A stretch of DNA of 64,000 bases, taken from assembly GCA_018713335.1 (NCBI GenBank), contig DVOW01000050.1:62001-126000 (forward strand). Reading direction: 5' to 3'. Below the pieces are notes generated by a model that had not been told where the DNA came from, made no database searches, and worked only from the letters and a program-made list of their open reading frames with translations. Of this stretch, positions 8,490 to 17,981 are shown one piece after another; position 1 is the first letter of the stretch; each line of letters starts with the position of its first letter. The translations under genes were made by a program, and so were the position numbers. This DNA comes from Candidatus Merdivicinus intestinigallinarum (GTDB taxonomy: Bacteria > Bacillota > Clostridia > Oscillospirales > Ruminococcaceae).

Positions 8490-9623
8490 ATGGACCGAAA
8501 CTGGATGCTGGAAAAGGGCGCCCTCTGCCGGACGGACGGGCGGCCCCTGACGGCGGAGGACGCCCTGCGGGCCGGGGAAGCCCTGGGCCGGATGAAGCCC
8601 GGCGGCGCTGTGGGGGCCGGAAGGGCGGATTCCCCGGCGGCAAAGGCCCTGTTGCTGGCTGCGGAAAGCGGCGTGCTGCAAAACGGCGGGGCCCTGTGGG
8701 GCTTTAGCGGGTGCTTTGAGAGCCAGTTTTCCTATTGCTGCGGCCGTTCCGGGGCGGATTTCGGGATTTTTGCGGATTTTTCCGGGGAACTGCGGCTGGT
8801 TTCCGCAGGGGGGATGCCCCTTTCCTGTGAGGAGGAAGGGCGTTTTCTGCAAAATATGGAGGAGCCGGGCCGGAAAGGGCGCCGGGGCGGATGGGGGACC
8901 CAGGTTTCCATGAGCAATCTGCGGGAGCTTTACCCCATTGAGCTCATCAAGGCCGCCGAAACCAGCCTTTCCGGGATGCGGGCCTGCGTCAAGTGCCCCA
9001 ACCCCGTGATCCGGGGCTTAATGGAGGACGCCATGGAAAAACTGGGCTGCCGCCTGACAGAGGGGGGCCTGACCCTCCAGGTTTCCGGGGACGGCCGGGA
9101 TGTTTCCGTTTATGACCGGGTGCAGGATTATATTTTCACCGACCGGGTCCTGTTCTTGGTCTGCATGGACTTATTTCAGCGGGGGCAGGATGCGGCTGTT
9201 CCTTCCTCCGCCCCGCTGGCTTTGGAGGGGGCCGCCGCGCTTTATGGGCGGAAGGTGTTCCGTTATGAGGACGGCTTCCCGAGCCAGACAAACCAGAAGG
9301 CTCGGGCGTTGGGCTCCCGCCAGCTCTTTTTGCGGGACGGCCCCATGCTGGGGCTGCGGCTTTTATCTATCCTGCGGCGCAGCGGCGGCTCCCTTTCCCA
9401 GCTGGAACAGCGGCTGCCCCGTTACGGCCGGGTTTCCCGGATGGTCCCGTCCCCGGTGGCCCAGGCGGCGGTGCTGGCCTTCCCCTTGGGGGAACTGCGG
9501 GTGCGGCCCGCCAAAAACGGGAAGTTCGCCTTCCTTTCCGCGGAAGCCGGGGACATGGAAACGGCAGAGGAGCTCTGCCGCATGGGGGAGGAAAAGCTGG
9601 CCGGGGGCCGGGGCCTCTCTTGA
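8490..9623 (+). CDS. degenerate phosphohexomutase-like protein (probable non-catalytic paralog)
   Basis: Start MDRNWMLEKGALCRTDGRPLTAEDALRAGEALGRM after AAAGGAGG; overall layout resembles phosphomannomutase/phosphoglucosamine mutase but catalytic motifs are altered. Confidence 0.7.
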   Translation: MDRNWMLEKGALCRTDGRPLTAEDALRAGEALGRMKPGGAVGAGRADSPAAKALLLAAESGVLQNGGALWGFSGCFESQFSYCCGRSGADFGIFADFSGELRLVSAGGMPLSCEEEGRFLQNMEEPGRKGRRGGWGTQVSMSNLRELYPIELIKAAETSLSGMRACVKCPNPVIRGLMEDAMEKLGCRLTEGGLTLQVSGDGRDVSVYDRVQDYIFTDRVLFLVCMDLFQRGQDAAVPSSAPLALEGAAALYGRKVFRYEDGFPSQTNQKARALGSRQLFLRDGPMLGLRLLSILRRSGGSLSQLEQRLPRYGRVSRMVPSPVAQAAVLAFPLGELRVRPAKNGKFAFLSAEAGDMETAEELCRMGEEKLAGGRGLS

Positions 9624-9648
9624 CAGGGCTGGGAAAAATTGCTATACT
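9620..9648 (+). promoter_or_regulatory. sigma70-type promoter upstream of rnj, overlapping the previous stop codon
   Basis: TTGACA (9620-9625) - 17 bp - TATACT (9643-9648). Confidence 0.78.
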
Positions 9649-9972
9649 GAAAGTAACTATTTGTTCGGATTTCCACTGGTTGACATGAAAACAGTTTGTA
9701 CGGATGCTTTGCAAATAGGACCGCCCGGATGATGAGGGCGGTTTCCGGCGCGGGGCGGCGGGTTCGGAATTTTATCCCGCCTCCGCCGGAGGGAAGAACG
9801 GGATTTTATTTACTACATAGCGGGAGCATCAGCTGGCCAAAGGTGAAACCATCGCTCCGGTTTCTCGGAAAACCTCTGGCTTTGATGTTGTGCGAACAGA
9901 GAAAAGAAGGGGCCCTTCTGCGCCCTTTTCCAGCTGTGCCTTCCTGCTCATTTGACGAAAGGAAAGAACTGC

Positions 9973-12000
9973 ATGAACGACAACAATCAAAACAACTCCG
10001 AAATGAAGATCATTGACGCCATCCTCTCCGATACGGCCAAGCCGGCTTCGGGCCGCGCCCGCACCGGTTCCCGCCGGGGACGGGGCCGCACCCTCCGGCC
10101 TGCCGCGCCCTCTGTTTCGGAAAATCAGGCGGAAGCGAAACCTGCGGCTGCGGAACCTGCCGCAGAACAGCAGCCCGCCAAGGCTCCGGCCAGACGCCAG
10201 AGCGCCCGCCGGGCCAAACCCCGGACGGCAGCGGCTGAAGCTGCCGCCGTTTCCGGCGAAACCGCCGCAAAACCTGCCCGGAATGCCAAAAACGCGCCTC
10301 AGAAGGGGCGCCGGGGCGGAAGAACCGCCAAAAAACTCCCCACGGTCCGGATTATCCCTCTGGGCGGCTTAAACGAGATCGGCAAAAACATTACGGCCTA
10401 TGAGTGCGGCAACGATATCCTTATTGTGGACTGCGGCATGGGCTTCCCCGACGCGGATATGCTGGGGGTGGACATCGTGATCCCGGACTTTTCGTGGCTG
10501 GAAAAGAACGTGGAGCGCATCCGGGGCATGGTCATCACCCACGGCCATGAGGACCACATCGGCTCTATCCCCTATTTCTTAAAACGCCTGGGGACGGATA
10601 TCCCCATTTACAGCGCCGCCTTGACCATCGGCCTCATTGAGGGGAAACTCAAGGAACACGGCCTTTTGAGCAAGGCCAAACTCAACGTGGTCAAATCCCG
10701 GGACGTGGTGAAGCTGGGCTGCATGTCCGTGGAATTCATCCATGTGAACCACTCCATCCCCGACGCCATGGCGGTGGCCATCACTACCCCGGCGGGCGTC
10801 ATTATCCAGACCGGCGACTTTAAGGTGGACTACACCCCCATTGAGGGCGGCCCCATCGACATCGCCCGGTTCGCGGAGCTGGGCCAGCAGGGGGTCCTCT
10901 GCCTTCTGGCCGACTCCACCAACGCCGAACGGGCCGGGTTCTCCGAAAGCGAGCGCCAGGTGGGCTTTGCCTTTGAAAACCTCTTTGCCCAGGCGGGGGA
11001 CCGGCGGATCATCATCGCCACCTTCTCCTCCAACATCCACCGGATCCAGCAGATCATCAACATGGCGGCCCGCACCGGCCGTAAGGTGGCCGTATCCGGC
11101 CGGAGCATGGTTAACGTGGTGGCCAAGGCCATTGAGCTTGGTTATTTAAACGCCCCCAAGGATATTCTCATTGACATCGACAACATCGGCCGCTACCCGT
11201 CCAACCGCCTGGTCATCTGCACCACCGGCAGCCAGGGCGAGCCCCTGTCCGCCCTGTCCCGTATGGCCGCCGGGGAGCACCGTAAGGTCAGCGTTACGGC
11301 AAACGACTATATCATCATTTCCGCTACCCCCATTCCCGGCAACGAAAAGCACGTGACTCGGGTCATCAACGACCTGTTAAAGCTGGGGGCGGAGGTCATT
11401 TACAAATCCATGTATGAGGTCCATGTTTCCGGCCACGCCTGCCAGGGGGACTTAAAAATGATGCTCTCCGTCACCAAGCCTAAGTTCTTTATCCCGGTCC
11501 ACGGCGAATACAAGCATCTGCGGGCTCATTCCCAGATCGCCCGGGATATGGGCATTGCGCCGGACCACATCCTCATTACCGACATCGGCCAGGTCATTGA
11601 GCTGGACGCCGAGAATATGCGCCAGGCCGGCACCGTGGAGGCCGGACGGGTCTTTGTGGACGGCTACGGCGTGGGCGACGTTGGCTCCATTGTCCTCAGG
11701 GACCGCCAGCACCTGGCCCAGGACGGCCTGATCATCGTGGTGGTCACCATCGAAAGCGAATCCGGGGCGGTTGTGGCCGGGCCGGACATTGTTTCCAGAG
11801 GCTTTGTCTACGTCCGGGAGTCCGAGGCCCTGATGGAGGAAGCCCGCCTTTTGGTCAAACGGGTGCTGGACGACTGCCAGGACAAACACATCCGGGAGTG
11901 GAGCGCCTTGAAAATCAGCATCAAGGACCAGCTTTCCTCCTTTATCTACAAGAAGACCAAGCGCGGCCCCATGATCCTGCCCATTATCATGGAGATTTAA
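9973..12000 (+). CDS. rnj: ribonuclease J with basic low-complexity N-terminal extension
   Basis: PTVRIIPLGGLNEIGKNITAYECGNDILIVDCGMGFPD, THGHEDHIGSIPY, VSGHACQGDLKMML; ~115 aa R/A/P-rich N-terminus. Confidence 0.93.
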   Translation: MNDNNQNNSEMKIIDAILSDTAKPASGRARTGSRRGRGRTLRPAAPSVSENQAEAKPAAAEPAAEQQPAKAPARRQSARRAKPRTAAAEAAAVSGETAAKPARNAKNAPQKGRRGGRTAKKLPTVRIIPLGGLNEIGKNITAYECGNDILIVDCGMGFPDADMLGVDIVIPDFSWLEKNVERIRGMVITHGHEDHIGSIPYFLKRLGTDIPIYSAALTIGLIEGKLKEHGLLSKAKLNVVKSRDVVKLGCMSVEFIHVNHSIPDAMAVAITTPAGVIIQTGDFKVDYTPIEGGPIDIARFAELGQQGVLCLLADSTNAERAGFSESERQVGFAFENLFAQAGDRRIIIATFSSNIHRIQQIINMAARTGRKVAVSGRSMVNVVAKAIELGYLNAPKDILIDIDNIGRYPSNRLVICTTGSQGEPLSALSRMAAGEHRKVSVTANDYIIISATPIPGNEKHVTRVINDLLKLGAEVIYKSMYEVHVSGHACQGDLKMMLSVTKPKFFIPVHGEYKHLRAHSQIARDMGIAPDHILITDIGQVIELDAENMRQAGTVEAGRVFVDGYGVGDVGSIVLRDRQHLAQDGLIIVVVTIESESGAVVAGPDIVSRGFVYVRESEALMEEARLLVKRVLDDCQDKHIREWSALKISIKDQLSSFIYKKTKRGPMILPIIMEI

Positions 12001-12015
12001 CTGAATCTTTCCAAA

Positions 12016-12046
12016 TACCCCGCCAACCCCTTGCATTGGCGGGGTA
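12016..12046 (+). terminator. Perfect 10-bp hairpin downstream of rnj (weak or no U-tract)
   Basis: TACCCCGCCA ... TGGCGGGGTA; overlaps the next promoter. Confidence 0.5.
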
Positions 12047-12059
12047 AATGTCATATAAT
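12031..12059 (+). promoter_or_regulatory. sigma70-type promoter for gdpP
   Basis: TTGCAT - 17 bp - TATAAT. Confidence 0.75.
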
Positions 12060-12123
12060 AGAAAGATGGACAGGCATGGCCTTTTTGGCCGCCTGCGGAA
12101 ATACGGAGAAAGGTTCGGGTGCC

Positions 12124-14097
12124 ATGAAGAACAAACGGATCGACAGCCTGAAAATCTGCCTGATTTTGCTTTCCGCCTTCAGCCTGATACTGGCGGGGGC
12201 TTCCTGGTTTATCCATCCGGTGGTGTGTTATATCGCCCTTCCGGCCGCCGGGGCGGCGGCTGGGTTTGCCATCTGGCAGATCCTGCATATCCAAAGCCGG
12301 CTCCAGACCCTTCTGGAACGGGCCGCCAGCCAGCTGACAACCAGCCAGCGGCGCTTTTTGCAGGAATTCCCTTTGCCCATTCTGATTGTCACCGGCGACC
12401 GGGAAATCGTCTGGTATTCGGACAAGTTCCGGGAGAATGTGTCCGGGCAGGAGCTTTACGGCTTCAATTTGAACCAGCTGACCCAGGAGAAATTGGACGA
12501 CCTCTGCGGGCCGGAGGGCCGGGAAATCTGCTGCGGGGACAAGTGGTTCCGGGTTTACGGCACCCGGAAAACGGAAAACGCCGTGGAGCTCTGCACCCTT
12601 TATTTTGTCAGCATTGACAAGCTCCACAAGGAAGCGGAGCTGTATGCCCAGACCCGTCCGTCGGTGATGCTCATCATGCTGGACAACTACGGGGAGGTCA
12701 TGCAGCACGCCAAGGAAAGCGAGAAATCCCGGATCTTGGGGGCCATCGACTCCACCCTGGAGGACTTTATCAGCTCCATGACCACCAGCTTTATCAAGCG
12801 GTACGACGGGGACAAGTTCCTCATTGTCACGGAAGAACGGCACCTGGAAAAGATCGTGGAGGGCCGGTTCAAGATCCTGGACGACATCCGCAAGATCCAG
12901 ACCGACGGCAACGTGCCGGTAACCCTTTCCATCGGCGTCGGCCGGGGAGAGCCCACCTTGGCCCAGAGCGAGGCTTCGGCCCGCCAGGCTTTGGATATGG
13001 CTTTGGGCCGGGGCGGCGACCAGGCGGCCATCAAAAACCAGTCCATGTATGAGTTTTACGGCGGCGTTTCCAAGGGTGTGGAAAAGCGCACCAAGGTGAA
13101 GACCCGCATCGTGGCCAACGCTTTGTCGGAGCTCATCCAGAACGCCGACCGGGTGCTGGTCATGGGCCACAAGTTCGGGGACTTAGACTGCGTGGGCGCG
13201 GCGGTTGGCCTTGCTTATGCCATCCGCACCATCGGCAAGCAGGCGGACGTGGTCATCGACCGGGACAAGACCCTGGCCAAGATTTTGGTGGACATGGTCA
13301 CCGGGGAAGGCTGCGGCAACCTGTTTACAGACCCCACCGAGGCCCTTTACTCCATTACTGAGGACACCCTGCTCATTGTCTGCGACACCCATACGGTGAA
13401 CCTGGTGGAATCCGCCGAGGTGTACAGCCGGTGCAAAACAGTTGTGGTCATCGACCACCACCGGAAGATGGTCAACCATATTGACAACGCGGTGATCTTC
13501 TATCACGAGCCCTACGCCTCCTCCGCTTCGGAGATGGTGACGGAGCTCATCCAGTACATGGGGGACAACTGCCGCATCAACACGGTGGTGGCCCAGGCCC
13601 TGTTGTCCGGCATTATGCTGGACACCCGGAATTTCGTCCTCCGCACCGGCGTCCGCACCTTTGAGGCGGCGGCGTATCTCCGGCGCATCGGGGCGGACAC
13701 CATCACCGTCCGCAAGCTCTTTTCCAGCACCATGGATTCCTACCAGCGCCGGAGCCGCATTGTGTCCGCGGCCCAGATTTACAAAAAATGCGCTGTGGCG
13801 GAAAGCGACTTCTACTCCGACGACATGCGCATCGTGGCGCCCCAGGCGGCGGACGAGCTGCTGGGCATCGACGGGGTGGACGGCTCCTTCGTCCTGTATG
13901 AAAAGGACGGTACCATCAGCATCTCCGCCCGTTCCATGGGGGCCATCAACGTCCAGATCATTATGGAGAGCTTAGGGGGCGGCGGCCACCAGACCATGGC
14001 GGCCACCCAGATCCGGGGCGTGGAGATGGAAAAGGTCAAACAGCAGCTTTTGGAAGCTATTGACAAATATTACGAAACCCACCCGCAATCATCATAA
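12124..14097 (+). CDS. gdpP: GdpP-like cyclic-di-AMP phosphodiesterase (PAS, degenerate GGDEF, DHH/DHHA1)
   Basis: Two N-terminal TM segments, PAS-like region, SIGVGRGE, then VMGHKFGDLDCVGAAVG ... VVVIDHHRKM ... GGGGHQTMAA. Confidence 0.9.
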   Translation: MKNKRIDSLKICLILLSAFSLILAGASWFIHPVVCYIALPAAGAAAGFAIWQILHIQSRLQTLLERAASQLTTSQRRFLQEFPLPILIVTGDREIVWYSDKFRENVSGQELYGFNLNQLTQEKLDDLCGPEGREICCGDKWFRVYGTRKTENAVELCTLYFVSIDKLHKEAELYAQTRPSVMLIMLDNYGEVMQHAKESEKSRILGAIDSTLEDFISSMTTSFIKRYDGDKFLIVTEERHLEKIVEGRFKILDDIRKIQTDGNVPVTLSIGVGRGEPTLAQSEASARQALDMALGRGGDQAAIKNQSMYEFYGGVSKGVEKRTKVKTRIVANALSELIQNADRVLVMGHKFGDLDCVGAAVGLAYAIRTIGKQADVVIDRDKTLAKILVDMVTGEGCGNLFTDPTEALYSITEDTLLIVCDTHTVNLVESAEVYSRCKTVVVIDHHRKMVNHIDNAVIFYHEPYASSASEMVTELIQYMGDNCRINTVVAQALLSGIMLDTRNFVLRTGVRTFEAAAYLRRIGADTITVRKLFSSTMDSYQRRSRIVSAAQIYKKCAVAESDFYSDDMRIVAPQAADELLGIDGVDGSFVLYEKDGTISISARSMGAINVQIIMESLGGGGHQTMAATQIRGVEMEKVKQQLLEAIDKYYETHPQSS

Positions 14098-14123
14098 AGC
14101 GGAAGTGAGAAAGGAAGATTCAC

Positions 14124-14570
14124 ATGAAAGTAATCCTGACCGAGGATGTAAAGGGAAGCGGCAAAAAAGGCGACCTGGTGGAGGTTGCGGACAGCTACGC
14201 CCGCAATTGCCTGTTAAAGAAGGGGCTGGCCATTGAGGCCACCGCCACCGCCATCAACAATAAAAAGACCCAGGACGCGGCCAAGGCCCACCACGCCCAG
14301 GTGGAGCTGGACGCGGCCATTGCCAACAAGGAGCGCTTAAACGGCAAGAGCGTCACTGTCACCGCCAAAGCCGGCAACGGCGGCAAGCTCTTCGGCGCCG
14401 TCACCTCCAAGGAGATCGCCGCCGCTTTGAAGGCGGAGTACAAGCTGAATGTGGATAAAAAGAAAATCGCCATCAATGGGGAAATCAAAGCCTTCGGTAC
14501 CTTTTCCTTTGATTTGAAGCTCCACAACGGCGTTGTGGCCGCCATGAAGGTAGTGGTCAAAGAAGCGTAA
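14124..14570 (+). CDS. rplI: 50S ribosomal protein L9
   Basis: [40 protein letters not shown]. Confidence 0.96.
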   Translation: MKVILTEDVKGSGKKGDLVEVADSYARNCLLKKGLAIEATATAINNKKTQDAAKAHHAQVELDAAIANKERLNGKSVTVTAKAGNGGKLFGAVTSKEIAAALKAEYKLNVDKKKIAINGEIKAFGTFSFDLKLHNGVVAAMKVVVKEA

Positions 14571-14579
14571 TTGTGTATA

Positions 14580-14600
14580 AGGGGCGGACGGCGTCCGCCC
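14580..14600. repeat. GC-rich palindrome GGGGCGGAC-GGC-GTCCGCCCC between rplI and dnaB
   Basis: Perfect 9-bp stem; resembles the window's other palindromes. Confidence 0.6.
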
Positions 14601-14635
14601 CGGGAATTTTTTACGGCAGTCCCCGGAGGTGAAGC

Positions 14636-15994
14636 ATGGACGAAGCAATCAACGAATACGGGCAGAACCTGCCCTACAGCCTGGAGGCGGAACAGTCGGT
14701 TTTGGGGTCCATCCTCATTGACCCGGAAAAGCTGTCGGACGTGATGAACGTCATCAAATCCCCGGTGGTGTTCTACACCAAGGCCCATCAGGAGCTGTTT
14801 TCCCTGATGCTCAAAATGTTCGGGGAGTCCAAGCCCATCGACTTCGTGACTCTGTTGGAGGAAGCCAACCGGGCCAATGTGTTTGACAGCGAGGACAGCG
14901 CCAAAAGCTACCTGCTCCATTTGATGGAAATGGTGCCCACCACGGCGAACCTGACCAACTACTGCGAGATCGTGGTGGAGAAATACTACCTGCGGAACCT
15001 CCTGGACACGGCTTCCAGCATCGCCTCCTCCGTTCGGGAAGGGGAAGGGGACGCCAACGCCCTGCTGGACGCGGCGGAGCAGAAGATCTACGACATCCGC
15101 CAGGGCCGGCAGTCCTCGGAATTAAAGCCCATCAGCGAGGTTATTATCGGCGTTTACGATGAAATTTACCAGATGCACTCCCGGGCCGACAGCCGGTATA
15201 CCGGCCTGCCCTCCGGGTTTACGGGCCTGGACGCCATGATTTCCGGACTCAATAAATCCGACTTAATCCTGCTGGCGGCCCGCCCCGGTATGGGGAAAAG
15301 CGCCTTTGCCTTAAATATCGCCGCCAACGTGGCCTTGAAAAACGACGTGGACGTGGCAGTGTTCTCTTTGGAGATGTCCAATCCCCAGCTGGTGTCCCGT
15401 ATGCTCTGTTCCGACGCCTCCATCCCCAGCGACAAGCTGCGGACCGGCCACTTGGACACGGAGGAATGGGCAAGGCTTGCCGTTTCGGCCCAGCGCCTCA
15501 GCGGCACCCATATTTATTTGGACGATTCCGCCGGGATGACCGTTTCCCAGATGAAGGCCAAGCTCCGGCGACTAAAAAACCTGGGGCTCATTGTAGTGGA
15601 TTACCTCCAGCTTATGGGCTCCGGCTCCCGGATTGAAAACCGGGTCCAGGAGGTTTCCATGATTACCCGGAGCATGAAGATCATGGCCAAGGATTTAAAC
15701 GTCCCCATCCTCTGTCTGTCCCAGCTGTCCCGTGCGGCGGAGCAGCGCCAGGGCCACCGGCCCATGCTCTCCGACCTGCGGGATTCCGGCTCCATCGAGC
15801 AGGACGCCGACATCGTGCTGTTTTTGTTCCGGGAAGGCTATTACGCCGACGAGGAAAGCGACCAGCCGGTGAACCCCAACACCGCCACCTGCATTGTGGC
15901 CAAAAACCGCCACGGCTCCATCGGGGACGTGATGCTGGGCTGGCAGGGGGAATTCACCCGCTTCAACAACGTGGAGCTGTACCGGAATGAGTAA
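14636..15994 (+). CDS. dnaB: replicative DNA helicase
   Basis: LPYSLEAEQSVLGSILIDPEKL, LLAARPGMGKSAFALNIA, VVDYLQLM, LSDLRDSGSIEQDADIVLFL. Confidence 0.96.
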   Translation: MDEAINEYGQNLPYSLEAEQSVLGSILIDPEKLSDVMNVIKSPVVFYTKAHQELFSLMLKMFGESKPIDFVTLLEEANRANVFDSEDSAKSYLLHLMEMVPTTANLTNYCEIVVEKYYLRNLLDTASSIASSVREGEGDANALLDAAEQKIYDIRQGRQSSELKPISEVIIGVYDEIYQMHSRADSRYTGLPSGFTGLDAMISGLNKSDLILLAARPGMGKSAFALNIAANVALKNDVDVAVFSLEMSNPQLVSRMLCSDASIPSDKLRTGHLDTEEWARLAVSAQRLSGTHIYLDDSAGMTVSQMKAKLRRLKNLGLIVVDYLQLMGSGSRIENRVQEVSMITRSMKIMAKDLNVPILCLSQLSRAAEQRQGHRPMLSDLRDSGSIEQDADIVLFLFREGYYADEESDQPVNPNTATCIVAKNRHGSIGDVMLGWQGEFTRFNNVELYRNE

Positions 15995-17378
15995 CAGGCG
16001 GTTAAGGGGAACCCTGGAGGAAAAGTTCCGCCTGGATTTGGCGGCCGGGAAAAAGGTCGTGGCCGGGGTTTCCGGCGGGGCCGATTCCATGGCCATGCTG
16101 CATTTTTTATGGAAAAACGGCGTTTCCGTCACCGCCGCCCATTTAAACCACTGCCTCCGGGGGGCGGAAAGCGACGGGGACGAGGAACTGGTCCGGCGGT
16201 TCTGCCGGGAAAGGGGCATCCCCTTGGTGTGCAAACGGGCGGATGTCGCCCGGCTTGCCAAAGAACGGGGCCTTGGCGAGGAAGCGTGCGGCCGGGAAGA
16301 ACGCTACGCCTTTTTCGCGGAGCTGGCGGGGGAGGACGGGCTGATCGCCACCGCCCACACCCTTTCCGACCAGCTGGAAACGATGCTGTTCCGCCTGGCC
16401 CGGGGCACCGGCCCCGACGGCCTTTCCGGGATTTCTGAATCCCGGGGAAATATCATCCGGCCCCTGCTTTTCTGTTCCCGGGAAGAGGTGGAGGACTACT
16501 GCCGCCGGGAGAAAATCCCTTTCGCGGAGGATTCCACAAACCGCGACCCCCGTTACGCCCGGAACCGCATCCGGTTGGAAGCGGTCCCGGCTTTAAAAAA
16601 GGTGAACCCCGGGGCAGAAGCCCACGCCGGGCGGCTGGCCATGGCCCTTGCCCGGGACCGGGAGTATCTGGAGGGAGAGGCAAGCCGCCTGCTCCAGTCG
16701 GCGAAAATCCCCGGCGGCCTGCTGGCGGAACCAATGAAGGAGGCCCATCCGGCCCTTTTGAGCCGCGCCTTGGCCGCTTATTTGGCGGAAAACGGCGTCC
16801 ACGCGGACTCCTTCCTGCTGGAGGATGGGGAACGGCTCATAAAAGGGGAGCTTTCCCGGCTGAACCTGCCGGGAGGGAAATGGCTTTCCCTTTGCCGGGG
16901 GATTTTATCCATCCAGCAGAATCTGCCGGAAAGCCCCTTCTTTTGGGAATTTTTCCTGCCGCCAAAGCCGGATATGCCCGTCCTCATCGGGGAATTTGCC
17001 TTTCCAGGCGGGGAACCGGCGGCCCTTTGGTGCGTGACGGCGGCGGAATTTGAAAAAAACAAAAAAATTTATAAAAACGACTTAATTTTTTCTCTGGATT
17101 ATGATACAATAATTGGGAACTTGCAATTCCGGCGCAGATTGCCCGGTGACCGGCTTTGCCTGCCCGGGCGGACGGCCTCCCGGCTTTTGAAGAAAGTGTA
17201 CAGCGAAGCGGCTCTCCCGGCGGAAGCCCGGCGGGACGCGGTCATCGCAGCGGACAGCTTGGGGCCGGTCTGGGCGGAGTATTATGGGAGCAGTTCCCGG
17301 AACACGGCCTGCGCGGCGACGGCGCGGCTTCTCATTTTGCTGCGGAAGACAAGGAAGGAGAACGACAACCCATGCTGA
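15987..17378 (+). CDS. tilS: tRNA(Ile)-lysidine synthetase
   Basis: KKVVAGVSGGADSMAMLHFL, HLNHCLRGAESDGDEE, RNRIR; followed by hpt and ftsH. Confidence 0.93.
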   Translation: MSNRRLRGTLEEKFRLDLAAGKKVVAGVSGGADSMAMLHFLWKNGVSVTAAHLNHCLRGAESDGDEELVRRFCRERGIPLVCKRADVARLAKERGLGEEACGREERYAFFAELAGEDGLIATAHTLSDQLETMLFRLARGTGPDGLSGISESRGNIIRPLLFCSREEVEDYCRREKIPFAEDSTNRDPRYARNRIRLEAVPALKKVNPGAEAHAGRLAMALARDREYLEGEASRLLQSAKIPGGLLAEPMKEAHPALLSRALAAYLAENGVHADSFLLEDGERLIKGELSRLNLPGGKWLSLCRGILSIQQNLPESPFFWEFFLPPKPDMPVLIGEFAFPGGEPAALWCVTAAEFEKNKKIYKNDLIFSLDYDTIIGNLQFRRRLPGDRLCLPGRTASRLLKKVYSEAALPAEARRDAVIAADSLGPVWAEYYGSSSRNTACAATARLLILLRKTRKENDNPC

Positions 17379-17917
17379 ATGACGCAATTGAAAAGGTTTT
17401 AGTCAGCGAGGAAGAGCTGAAAGCAAAGGTCACATCTTTGGGCCAGCAGATTACCAAGGACTACGCGGGCAAAAACCTGCTGATGGTCAGCGTCCTCAAA
17501 GGCTCCGTGATTTTTATGGCGGACCTGATGCGGGCCATTGACCTGCCCTGCACCATCGACTTTATGTGCGTGTCCAGCTACGGCTCCGGCACCAAATCCA
17601 GCGGAGTCGTCAAGATCATCAAGGACCTGGACATCGACCTCCACGGCAAGGATCTGCTGATTGTGGAGGATATCCTGGACAGCGGCAAGACCCTCCATTA
17701 TATCACCAAGATGCTGTCCGACCGGGGCACCGCCTCTATCCGAATCGCCACCCTGTTAGATAAGCCGGACCGCCGGACCGCGCCTCTGACCCCGGATTAC
17801 AGCGGCTTTGTCATCCCCGACGAGTTCGTTGTGGGGTACGGCCTGGATTACGATGAGAAATACCGGAACCTGCCCTATATCGGTGTGCTGAAACCGGAAA
17901 TTTACGGCGGGAAATAG
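17372..17917 (+). CDS. hpt: hypoxanthine phosphoribosyltransferase
   Basis: VLKGSVIFMADLMRAI, LIVEDILDSGKTLHYI, VVGYGLDYDEKYRNLPYIGVL. Confidence 0.95.
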   Translation: MLNDAIEKVLVSEEELKAKVTSLGQQITKDYAGKNLLMVSVLKGSVIFMADLMRAIDLPCTIDFMCVSSYGSGTKSSGVVKIIKDLDIDLHGKDLLIVEDILDSGKTLHYITKMLSDRGTASIRIATLLDKPDRRTAPLTPDYSGFVIPDEFVVGYGLDYDEKYRNLPYIGVLKPEIYGGK

Positions 17918-17981
17918 TCCTGCCTTAAAATATCCTGTCTGGAATAAAGATGGGAAATACAACATTGAGGAGTGATTTTGG

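Noticed and set aside
9696-10016. 106-aa ORF before rnj
   Set aside because: No SD, overlaps rnj start; treated as leader.
11452-13170. 572-aa minus-strand ORF antisense to rnj and gdpP
   Set aside because: Opposite-strand shadow in GC-rich DNA; both sense genes are clearly recognised and the antisense protein has no family features.
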